From positions 247,373 to 276,614 of the forward strand of contig NW_014577188.1 of NCBI RefSeq assembly GCF_000485595.1: a DNA stretch of 29,242 nucleotides, written 5' to 3'. This document shows, in pieces, positions 20,701 through 28,394 of the stretch; position 1 is the stretch's first letter, and each line of letters opens with the position of its first letter. The position numbers and the translations under genes are program-made. The notes below the pieces were generated by a model. It did not search any database and was not told the origin of the DNA. It was given only the letters and a program-made list of their open reading frames with translations. Origin of the DNA: Priapulus caudatus (taxonomy: Eukaryota > Priapulida > Priapulimorpha > Priapulimorphida > Priapulidae).

Positions 20701-21043
20701 GTATGTCGAGGGGCAGGAGTACGTGGCACAGGAGTATCTCGAGGGGCAGGAGTACGAGGGACAGGAGTATATTGAGAGCGGGGAGATTATGGAGAGCGGG
20801 GAGTATGTCGAGGGGCAGCGGTATGGAACGGAGAACGGTGCGGACGATTACGACAGTGATCCCCTGGAAGACTACAGCGGCGGTCGCCGTCAGCATGCCG
20901 AGTACGGCTATCGCGGCAACCGCCGGCCGGACCGGAATTCTGAGCGCGGAGAGCAAGAGGAGGATGTCGTCCAGCACCACCCGCCCGCGTTCTGCGGCAG
21001 CGACAGTGTGTCGTGGCCGGCGCATAGTCGCTGGCCTACGTGA
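8655..21043 (+). CDS. TASOR-like protein (DUF3715 / pseudo-PARP domain with long disordered C-terminus), spliced, 6 coding exons, 2056 aa
   Basis: Coding exons are 8655-8706, 9265-9462, 9617-9816, 10726-10860, 15257-15425 and 15627-21043. Every junction is GT-AG and the phases match (1,1,0,0,1). Residues ~10-245 align by eye with the DUF3715 pseudo-PARP fold of TASOR, TASOR2 and TEX15. Supporting motifs are AIPRRKDSS near the start, VVYKVMLGR (cf. FKVMKGR), YLYEFGSDG (cf. FYEYGFD), PRHCVPAGIITY and WKEGRLL. In vertebrates TASOR scaffolds the HUSH complex, which directs H3K9me3 silencing of retroelements in the nucleus. Here no SPOC domain follows. Instead ~1800 residues of Ser/Pro-rich disorder carry basic patches (~407-430, 1361-1366, 1421-1446), a coiled coil (~563-600), a VQT/CxxC block (976-1044), polyproline (~1804-1836) and tyrosine-rich repeats (~1908-1990). 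Nuclear silencing function is inferred. TASOR2/TEX15-type membership is also possible. Confidence 0.82.
8707..9264 (+). other. Intron 1 of the coding region
   Basis: GTAGGC donor and TTGGCAATTGCAG acceptor. An open frame runs through the acceptor from 9132, but its first 44 codons are intronic. No other feature seen. Confidence 0.65.
9265..9462 (+). CDS. Coding exon 2 (DUF3715, residues ~18-84)
   Basis: Acceptor GCAG|CTC and donor TCAA|GTAAGC. Encodes LFRDCLSGDREYREM, then a WLPVAVHTVNNKYLWQRFYE segment, consistent with the helical start of the domain. Confidence 0.82.
9617..9816 (+). CDS. Coding exon 3 (DUF3715, residues ~84-150)
   Basis: The acceptor is preceded by TTGTTTTTTTAG and the donor is AAG|GTATGA. 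Encodes EQCGFGVSKNGIIQQICMHG and ends PLFLVVYK. An HG dipeptide (residues 103-104) sits near where active PARPs keep their first catalytic histidine. The rest of a His-Tyr-Glu triad is not evident. Confidence 0.85.
9817..10725 (+). other. Intron 3, carrying a long-TIR element
   Basis: GTATGA donor and GAATGTTGCAG acceptor. More than half of it is the TTAA-flanked element at 10135-10633. The remainder shows nothing recognisable. Confidence 0.75.
10135..10633. mobile_element. Long-TIR MITE flanked by TTAA
   Basis: About 125-bp inverted ends pair 10139-10262 with 10506-10629 at very high identity. They begin AGCCGCACTATGCGCATCC inside TTAA on both sides, the target-site size of piggyBac-type elements, although the terminal bases are not classical for that superfamily. 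The ~245-bp core has no coding potential. It sits wholly within intron 3. Confidence 0.82.
10726..10860 (+). CDS. Coding exon 4 (DUF3715, residues 151-195)
   Basis: Acceptor TTGCAG|GTT and donor CTCAG|GTGAGT, phase 0 at both ends. Encodes VMLGRQCLVPPDYESS and ends NHLCGRAAQ, continuing the TASOR-like pattern (VMKGR in the vertebrate protein). Confidence 0.85.
11200..11255. mobile_element. MITE fragment with ATCGATTAATCGAT
   Basis: GGAATCGATTAATCGATCAC followed by ATTTTTTGAAGATCGATTTT resembles the interior of hAT-type MITEs with GGGAATCG ends, such as the fragment at 14890. No ends are visible. Confidence 0.4.
11509..11610. mobile_element. Left end of a hAT-like MITE
   Basis: Starts TAGGGGCGCAACGATACACG, then GTATCGCGATA/GCGATACGATACG repeats, the typical layout of hAT-type short elements. 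I find no matching right terminus, so it is truncated or disrupted. GATAGATGGCGCC at about 12223 may be a remnant of the same element. Confidence 0.5.
12256..12404. mobile_element. 149-bp mini-element: ~39-bp inverted ends around CCCTAA repeats
   Basis: The left arm 12256-12294 (GGCAGATAGGTGCGATATGA ...) pairs with 12365-12404 with a few mismatches. An inner partial copy of the arm (GATATGACTACTAGGCACTT) follows at 12296. The core holds A-runs around CCTAACCCTAACCCTAA (12327-12343). Architecture and length match the 147-bp element at 2880, but the arm sequences are unrelated. Confidence 0.7.
12633..12693. repeat. 21-bp near-perfect hairpin
   Basis: Arms 12633-12653 and 12673-12693 (GCACGGATCAATAGCTGTCAG) are reverse complements with one G:T-compatible mismatch, separated by a 19-base loop. 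The shape resembles a pre-miRNA or siRNA hairpin, but the stem is short and nothing else supports an RNA gene. Confidence 0.65.
13119..13830 (+). mobile_element. Dispersed repeat family, copy 2
   Basis: Same orientation and ends as the copy at 5111: TTTTTAGCTCATCTGACGTA to TTTTGACCCTCAAGAGGAGG. Shared internal blocks include GGCACAAATC, AGGTCACAGG, ATTTTCTGAGGAC and AACTTTTTTGTTT. It is longer because of a GTGCGTGC expansion (about 13246-13340) and a G-rich run (13359-13377). Confidence 0.8.
13831..14889. other. Intronic sequence, nothing recognised
   Basis: AT-rich intron DNA with no defined repeat or coding signal. Confidence 0.4.
14890..14994. mobile_element. Right end of a hAT-like MITE
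   Basis: Ends CCGATTCCCAACACTA. Inside, AAAATCGATCTGAAATCGAT and GATTGATCTAGATTTTT are partly inverted. A similar opposite terminus (TAGTGTTAGGAATCG) lies at 11664, but the flanks do not match, so they are probably separate fragments. Confidence 0.5.
15257..15425 (+). CDS. Coding exon 5 (end of DUF3715, residues 196-252)
   Basis: Acceptor GTGACAG|GGG and donor AGCGG|GTAAGC. Encodes GYLYEFGSDGKPVSCPRHC, then IITYVKVQDHVAWKEGRLLG. This is the strongest block of resemblance to TASOR (YEYGFD, PRH, LWKGQLL). Reading through the intron would hit a stop within 10 codons. Confidence 0.85.
15627..21043 (+). CDS. Terminal coding exon (disordered region, residues 252-2056)
   Basis: The acceptor CTTCTACTTTAG is at 15615-15626. 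The open frame extends 5' to 15536, but that part is intron. Its 1805 codons are dominated by Ser, Pro, Lys and Glu and many SP/TP sites, with recurring SPLLxxP motifs (KSPLLSSP, KSPLLPNP, RTPLLTQP). DPR-type motifs occur (VDPRI near 319, DDPRLR at 1240-1245). Codon use is GC-rich from 16.4 to 18 kb. The stop TGA lies inside the first unit of the 91-bp minisatellite, so the final 29 codons are repeat-derived. Confidence 0.85.
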
Positions 21044-24000
21044 CTGTGAGGAGGATGTAGTGTGGCAGCATCCGCCCGCGTTCTGCAGCAGCGACAGTGT
21101 GTCGTGGCCGGCGCATTAGGTGCGTTGGCTCTAGCTGACTGTTGGGGAGGATGTAGTGTTGGGCAGGCATCGGCTCTGATAGTTACCCCCCCGTTCTGTG
21201 TGCGAGCAGCGACTAGTGTATCGTGGGCCTGGACGCATAGTCGCAGTGCGCTACGTGACTGTGTAGGAGGTGTCCAGCTTGTGGCAGCAACTCCGCTTTC
21301 CGCGTCTGGCAGCAGGACAGAGTGGTCGTGGTCTGGGTACATAGTCGCTTTTGGCGACTACGCTTGACTGTGGCGTTGAGAGAGTTGTAGTGTGGTGCAG
21401 CAATCTGCCCGCGTTCTGTCGGCAAGCGTACAGTGTATGTGGCGCCGGCGCATATTTTGTCTTAGGGTAGATGGGGGGGGGGGAGGAGACGGGGGGTGGG
21501 GGGGGGGGAGTTCGCTGGCGCTACGTTGACTGTGAGTGAGGATGTAGTGTCGGGCGCACCAGCTGCTCCGGCTCTTTCTGGGCGGGCAGTCGACAGTTGT
21601 ATCGTTGGCCGGCGCATAGTCCGCTGGCCTAACGTGACTGTGGGGTGAGGATGTAGTGTGGCAGCATGTCGTCCTGTAGATCGCTTCCGGTTCTGCAGCC
21701 AGCGCGAGACAGAGTGTCGTGGCCGCATACATAGTTCGGTGGCCTACGTGACTGTGGGGAGGATGTAGTCGTGGCTAGGCAGTCCCGCCGCGTTTGCGCA
21801 GCGACAGTGTAACGTGGCCGGCGCATAGTCCGCTGGCCTACGTGACTTGTGGGAGGATGTAGTGTGGCAGCACTCCGCCGCCGAGCGTTTGCAGGCAGCG
21901 ACAGAGTGTGCGTGGCCCGGTACAATAGTCGCTGGCGCTTACGTGACTAGTGGGAGGACTCGTAGTGTGGCCAGCATCTGCCCCGCGTTCTCGCGCACGC
22001 GACAGTGTATCGTGGCGCGGCGCATAGTCGGCTGCGCCTACGTGACTGTTGGAGGAGGGCATGTAGTGTGCAGGCATCGCAGCATCCGCGCGTTCTTGTG
22101 CAGCGACAGTGATATGTGCGACGGCGGGCATAGTCAGGCTGGCCTACGTGAGCTGTGGGAGCGGATGTAAGTGATGGGGCAGCATCCGCCCGGCGTTCTG
22201 CGCGGCTGCGACAGAGTGCGTGGCCGGCGTCATAGTCGCTGGCCTACGTGACTGTGGGAGGATGTAGTGTGGCAGCAGCCGCCCGGCCGTCTGCGGGCAG
22301 CGACAGTGTGTCGTGGCCGGCGCATAGTCGCTGGCTACGTGACTGTGGGGAGGAGTAGTGTGGCAGCATCGCCTGCGTTCTGGCGGCAGCGGACAGTGCT
22401 TATCGTGGCCGGCGCATAGTCGGGGCTGGCTACGTGACTGTGAGGCAGGATGTAGTAATGGCAGCATCGCGCCGCGTTCTGCGGCAGCGGACACGGTGTG
22501 TCGTGGCGCGCAAGTCCTGGCCTAGTGCACATGTGAGGAGGATGTAGTTGTGGCAGTCAGGGTCGCGCGTCGCCGTTCTGCGCAGGCGACAGTCGTTGTC
22601 GTGGCCGAGGAACGCAATAGCTCGCTGGCGCTACCGTGACATGTGTGGAGGATGTAGTGTGGCACGCATCCGCCTGCGGTTCTGCGAGCAGGGCAGACAT
22701 GTATCATGGCGGCGCATAGTCAGCTGGCCTAACGTACTGTGTGGAGGATGTATACGTGTGGCAGGCATCCGCGGCTGGCGTTCCTGCGACAGGCGACAGT
22801 GTATCAATGGCGCCGGCCGCATAGTCACTGGGCCTACGTGACTGTGGGCAGGATGTCGTGGGCAACGGCATCGACGCCTCAGCCGTTCTGCGGCAGCGAC
22901 AGTGTGATCATGGCCGGCCGCCATTAGTCACTGGGCCCAACGTGAGACGTGGGGAGGTATGTAGTGTGGCACATCCGGCTAGCGTTCTGCACGGCACAGC
23001 GCCAATATCCTTTGTTATTTTTTTATTGCACAGTGTATGACATGGCCGGGCGCATAGTCATGGCCTACGTGAACTGTGGGGAGGGAGGTAGTGTGGGCAA
23101 GCACCCACGCCTGCGTTCTGCGACGAGCGAGCAGTGTATCATGGCTGGCGCACCCACATAGTCAGCTGGCTAGCGTGAGCTGTGTGGAGGATGTAGTGTG
23201 GGCAGCACCCGCCTGCGTTTCTGGGCAGCAGGCGACAGTGTATCGTGGCGCGGCGCAGTCAGTGCGCTGGCCTACGTGACTGTGGGGAGGATGGTAGTCT
23301 GTGGGCATGCATCCGCGCTGGCGTTCTGCAGGCAGCGAGCAGTGTGTCGTGGCCGTCGCACTAGTCGGCTGGCCTAGCGTGACTGTGGGAGGATGTAGTG
23401 TTGGCAGCACCCGCCCTGGTTGCAGCAGCGACTACGTGTATCATGGCCGGCGAGTAGTCGGCTGGCCTACGTGAATGTGAGGAGGATGTAGTGTGGGCAG
23501 CAACCCGCACCGAGTTCTGCGACACCGTGTGTCGTGGCCCGGCGGCATAGTCGCTGGCCACGTGACCTGTGAAGGGGATGTAAGTGTGGGGAGGCACGAC
23601 CGCACCGGCGTTCTGCAGCAGCAGAAGGTGTGTCGTGGCCCGGCGCATAGTCGCTGGCCACTGACTGTGAGCGAGGATGTAGTGTGGCCAGCATCGCCCG
23701 CGTTCTGCGGCGGCGAGCCGTGGTGTCGTGCGGCGCATAGTCACTGGGCCTACGTGACCTGTGGGGAGATGTAAGTGTGGGCAATCGCGTCGCGTTCTGC
23801 TGGCAAGGCAGCGACAGTGGTGTCGTGGCCGGGCGCATAGTTCGTTGCCTACGTGACTGCTGAGGAGGATGTAGTGTGGGCAGGCATCCGCTCTGAGTTG
23901 CTGTGGCAGTGACAGTGTATCCGTGGCCGGCGATAGTCCGGGGCTGGCCTAACCGTGACTGTGCAGAGGATGTAGTAAGTTTGCAGGCATCCGGCTGCGT

Positions 24001-24372
24001 TCTGCAGCAGCGAGCAGGTGAGGTGTCGCTTGCCGCGCATATTCCCCCCCGTCGCTGGCTTACGTGACTGTGAGGAGGATGTAGTATGGCAGCACCCGCC
24101 GCGGTTCTGCACAGGCGACAAGTTGTGTCGTGGCCGGCCGTAAATAGTCGCTGGCCTACGTGAGCTCGTGACGGAGGGATGTAGTGTGGCAAGCATCCGC
24201 GTCGCGTTCTGTGGCCAGGTGACAGTGTGTCGTGGCCGGCGCATAGTCGCTGGCCTACGTGACTGTGAGGAGGATGTAGTGTGGCAGCATCCGCTCGCGT
24301 TCTGCGGCAGCGACAGTGTGTCGTGGCCGGTACATAGTCACCAGGTGGCGTGACTGTGTAGAGGATGCTGGA
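20957..24372 (+). repeat. 91-bp minisatellite array, about 37 copies, overlapping the CDS end
   Basis: Exact copies show a 91-bp period (for example GACAGTGTGTCGTGGCCGG at 24221 and 24312; CGACAGTGTG at 21001 and 21092; GAGGAGGATG at 20957 and 21048). Units carry GTCGCTGGCCTACGTGACTG, GAGGAGGATGTAGTGTGGCA and CCCGCGTTCTGCGGCAGCGA. Most middle units differ by one- or two-base insertions. The first unit is translated and supplies the stop codon. The rest probably lies in the 3' UTR. Confidence 0.95.
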
Positions 24373-25541
24373 TCCATGTGGCACTTAGCCATTGGTCGAC
24401 ATACTAACTTTTTTACAAATCTACAGCTCAAGTTGCGTAGTACTTACACACATTTTACATGGTCTGTGTTTAAGGAATCACGACCTTCGTTGAGATTTAG
24501 TGTCAATGCTGTCTGTGATGTGATGCTGCGATGAAGTTGTGCATGCTGTATATCGGTTTGCTTCTGTCATTGAGAGAACTGACAGTGCAAACGTGCTGTT
24601 TTCATTGGCTCATCGCGTATAGTTTCTCAAAGCAAGAAAATCGGATATCGCAGGTTATAGACTGCAGGATGCAACTATAAAGAGTTGCAAGAGGTTTACT
24701 CGTAATTTGCTTTATCTGTTTTCCTTGCTAAGCTGGCTGATGAAAGGGTGACGTCGCCAGAATGTCAGATATCCTGCATTTAACTTCTAAGAGGTCTGCC
24801 AGTGTATGCCACAGGAGTGAGTGGCCGGGCGCACCACTAGCTTGATGTGTTTAGGGTGAACAGTGGAGTGTGCATCGCATTGTAAATAGAAGCGAGTCTG
24901 TGAATTGTTACCGGTCTGTATTGTTCTAGAACTGACATGGATCAGATCAGATAAGAGTCGTCTGTAGAATAGTGATGTTGTGTGTTCAATTGCACCCTCT
25001 TTAACTTGCTTGAACGGCGTGTGTGTTTTAATATATCAAAGCATGTCAGTCTGTAAATTTTATTTGTATGTGCGCCGGAATAGCGGCACTGTGCTTAGAA
25101 CTCTAGTATTATAAGGACGTTTATTTTAAATAGTTAAAATCTCAACTGTTCATATTTTGAAATTATATCATTTTACACTTCTGCTGGTTATTTTACAGGC
25201 ATGTATTTTGCTTGCTCTTTGTTAGACCTAGGTAGTATTATCGGTATTCGAACAAGAAGTAATAGCTGCTAAGTGAAATTCGTCCGTAGGATTAATCGTT
25301 TTGATAGAAGGTTTCCATCAGGGGTCTAATTGTCAGAGATTCCACATTTATCTTACTGGATGTGTTTTAAGAGGTTTCGTTGACTATTAGTGTATGACTG
25401 CACTACTAGTAAAATGTGCATTTGTGAAAATGGCTTCTTTTATATGCGCATCACATTCTACGATACATTGATACGATGGTTTTGTGAAAGTTACATTGTA
25501 TAACCGCATGTAGAACGAATGCGGAGCGTATGTTAAATAAA
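24373..25541 (+). other. Probable 3' UTR distal part
   Basis: Unique AT-rich DNA with no open frame, extending from the array to the first canonical AATAAA. Assignment as UTR rests on position only. Confidence 0.45.
25536..25541 (+). terminator. Candidate polyadenylation signal AATAAA
   Basis: First canonical AATAAA downstream of the stop codon (TGTTAAATAAATG). Another lies at 25997-26002 but inside a palindromic repeat. Confidence 0.4.
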
Positions 25542-25844
25542 TGTACCGTATTATAGTATAGATAGAAGCGATATTCATCTGTCATTAAACCATCGTCAAC
25601 ATCATTATTATGCTTGCACGCCTTGGCACGTGGCAACACCATGGCGATTGAATACTGTTCACATGCTCACACTGGAGAGAATATTCTGGTTTTAGGCCAT
25701 CTGCTTTTACATGCCGTGCTACAAACTGTGACTATACATCTCTCTCATGCATCGAATACAAGACGGGCTGGCTGCGGAGTTTACCACTAGCAATTAGGCT
25801 TCTTTTGAAGGCTAAAACGTCAAATTTCATATAAAACTCATACA
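25542..25844. other. Intergenic sequence, nothing recognised
   Basis: No coding, RNA or repeat signal seen. Confidence 0.4.
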
Positions 25845-25958
25845 ACATCTGCGCAATATATATTCCCTTTATTGGTTCCAGCTTAGCGACGCTCAATTCA
25901 TGCCAATTTTACACATGAGCACATATATCTATAGCGCGTGTTCTCACTCAAAAAACAC

Positions 25959-26392
25959 AGGCTCTTGGAACGTTTCAATACTGTCAAATGATGGTAAATA
26001 AACATGAAATGTATTTATTGCCAAAGTCTTAATATTTCTCTACTGTCTTTCGCCGATAATTTCCTGTAAATGCGGTTCAAATGCTCCTCTGCAACACACA
26101 AGTATACCGCACGCACACACGCTGCTGTGCACAACTAACAAGAATCTCACGTTAACAACAATAACATTAATTATTACATACATGGTCATACATGATTTAC
26201 AATAATTAATTACATTTGTGCCAGCCGCGCGTGCGTGCAGTATATTATATATACTTGTTTGTTGCAGATGAGAATTTGAACGGTATTTACAAGAAATTGT
26301 CGGCAATAATAGGCGAAAGATAGTAGAGATGGTAGTGAATACATTTCGTGTTTATTCACCATCATTTTCTTATTGAAACGTTTCAAGAGCCT
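25959..26392. repeat. 434-bp imperfect palindrome
   Basis: AGGCTCTTGGAACGTTTCAAT at 25959 is matched by ATTGAAACGTTTCAAGAGCCT at the right end. Pairing continues through ATGATGGTAAATAAACA, TTTCGCC, TTCCTGTAAAT and CTGCAACA. The centre lies near 26175, where ACATACATGG meets TCATACATGA. The arms are about 85% alike by eye. Confidence 0.8.
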
Positions 26393-26393
26393 A

Positions 26394-26630
26394 GCGTCTC
26401 GTCTACACGACGAACCTTAACTCGAGTTAAGGCAATCTACACGGCGGGCAAGTTATGATGCGTGCTAACGACGGGGCCTTAATGCAAGTTAATGGCGTCT
26501 AGCACGAGGCTTTAACTCAAGTTAAGCGTCTAACACGGGCGCTTAACGTAGAAGTTAAGAACGTCTACAGCGGGGCCTTAAACTGCGGAGTTAAGCGTCT
26601 ACACGAGGGCCTTACAGCTCGAGTTAGCGA
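26394..26630. repeat. Tandem repeat of ~33 bp with palindromic core
   Basis: About seven units of the form CGTCTACACG-GGGCCTTAACTCGAGTTAAG. The TTAACTCGAGTTAA core is a perfect 14-bp palindrome in the first unit and is degraded in the others. Confidence 0.8.
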
Positions 26631-26689
26631 ATAGTAGCATAACTCCACGATAGCGCACACTAAGTCACGATGTAGTCGCACAGACGCAC

Positions 26690-27075
26690 AAGCACTTGCA
26701 CGTGTATGTGCACACGCACGCACGTCGTACTTGCACAGCACGGCCACTGTGGTATTGCTATCACGGCACGGCACGTGTAGCTTGCACGCACGGCACGCAG
26801 CGTGTACTTGCACAGGGCACGCCACACGCATGCACGGCACGTGTGCGATGCACCACGCACGCAAGCAAGCGCACGCTACGTTACGTGCAGCCGATGCATG
26901 GCACAGCACGTGTCCACGAACAGTGTACTGCACACACACACTTGCACGCACTACGTGTACGCTGGCACACAGCGCAGGCAGGAGCCACGCATCGCACGGC
27001 AGCGTGTTACGTGCGCACACAGCGGATCGCACGGACCGCACGAACGCGACGGCTTAGCATAACACACGCAACGCA
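26690..27075. repeat. Degenerate GCAC/GCACGTG-rich array
   Basis: Repeated CGGCACGTG, CTTGCACGCAC and CACACGCA blocks without a clean period. The overlapping open frames on both strands (His/Arg/Thr/Cys-rich) are repeat artefacts. Confidence 0.8.
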
Positions 27076-27671
27076 CAGCATCGCATAATAAATCGGCTAA
27101 TATCCCTCACCTCGGTGTTGGCCCGCTCGCGCCTCACCTCCCACTCTCACTATGCCAGAGCAGATAAAGAAGCTTCTTTATACGCTCTTTGATTATATAG
27201 TGTAGCATTCCGCTTGCGAGAAGGCACGCGCTATGGATATGTGCTCATGTGTGAAATTGGGATGTTGAGCGTCGCTATGGCATGCTAATAATAATTGACG
27301 CTATTGAATGTGTCACGTGTGGTCTCTTCTTATTTATTGATGATGTACACATCAGATGAGATCGTGGCGCAATGTTCCAGCTTAGGGCGACGCCTATCAT
27401 CCATCATAATATTGAGGGGACAGCATATACTCCATAGCGTGGGGCGCGTTTCTCACTCAAAAAAACAGCAGGCTCTTCAGGCGCGCAAATCCATTTCTGA
27501 AGATGTCGTCGGGGGACACCAGATCACCGGAGCATCGCGAAGAGGGGGGTGTCTGGGGCGTGCCTCCCCATAACCAACTATAAACAAATTTTTTAAAATT
27601 GAGACGCCGCCGCTCAGAATGCGTTTTGCTGGCGGGGAGGGGCGGGGGTTCGGACAACAAAACAGCGGTCA

Positions 27672-27674
<3 letters not shown>

Positions 27675-27718
<44 letters not shown>
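27675..27718. repeat. (CA)22 microsatellite
   Basis: Perfect CA dinucleotide run followed by a CA-rich tail to about 27795. Confidence 0.97.
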
Positions 27719-27719
<1 letters not shown>

Positions 27720-27795
27720 CAGCACACACACGAAAGACAGAGAAAACACACACCGTACCGGACCACACACAACACAACATAGCACAACACAAACA

Positions 27796-28389
27796 TGCAT
27801 TGGTTTGTGATAAGATTAGAAAAGGGTGTCCACAATGCAATCATCAGAAAATCAAGAAACAAAAAGGCAGCAAAAACCAATGCATTTGTGTTTTGAGGCT
27901 GATCACAAAAATATATTGGTACGCCGTTATTATTGTTAGCTCCAGTTATAGGTCATATCGTCGCGATGTACAGCATATATCAGTCAATTTGACAACGAAA
28001 TTAACATTCTTAAAAGCCGTTGTGCTAGACACAGTTTACTCAACAGATGTCTCCTTGCGTGAATTATAGGCTCGTGTTCCCGGCTTAATCATTGAATACA
28101 GTGTCTAATGTTGAGTGACTAGGTCTCCTAAAAACCTTCATAACTAACTTTCTCGATTTGATGATTTCTGCATAAGAATGATTTGATATAAGAATAAAAA
28201 ACGTGTTAAAAAAGAACACGGTAGCTGACATTTATTCAAGACAGCATTTTTCTCAACGTTGTGATCATTATTCATGCTGCTCCAAATGCACTTGAATAAA
28301 TGAAAACTTGGCAGCAGCACAAAAGGGAAAGAAGGCCAATCGTTGACCGCACTATAGCAACACTAAAAAGGTTCTCGCAGGCCGCGCCG
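27796..28389. other. Intergenic sequence, nothing recognised
   Basis: AT-rich sequence without a supported gene. A short inverted match (ATGCATTGGTTT near 27795 and AAACCAATGCAT near 27875) is too small to interpret. Confidence 0.4.
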
Positions 28390-28394
28390 GAACA

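Larger units (their letters stand above)
25845..27480. mobile_element. Composite inverted-repeat element
   Basis: A ~50-bp segment, TAGCGACGCTCAA ... ACACATGAGCACATAT ... ATAGCGCG (25884-25938), recurs in reverse complement at 27227-27277. A diverged direct copy of 25845-25968 (GTTCCAGCTTAG ... TTCTCACTCAAAAAA ... AGGCTCTT) lies at about 27347-27478. Inside are the palindrome at 25959, the TTAACTCGAGTTAA tandem repeat and the GCAC array. No transposase frame. Confidence 0.6.

Noticed and set aside
21001-24372. CRISPR-like array
   Set aside because: The whole 91-bp unit repeats with no unique spacers, in a eukaryotic context.
21048-24384. Long open frames on both strands inside the minisatellite (for example 23467-24384 minus)
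   Set aside because: They come from repeats with a 91-bp period and noisy indels; no real coding sequence.
26565-27088. Cys/Ala/Val-rich and His/Thr-rich open frames on both strands
   Set aside because: Products of the GCAC repeat, with no splice context or family resemblance.
27793-27887. Short inverted match ATGCATTGGTTT / AAACCAATGCAT
   Set aside because: Only about 12 bp per arm in AT-rich DNA; too weak to call.
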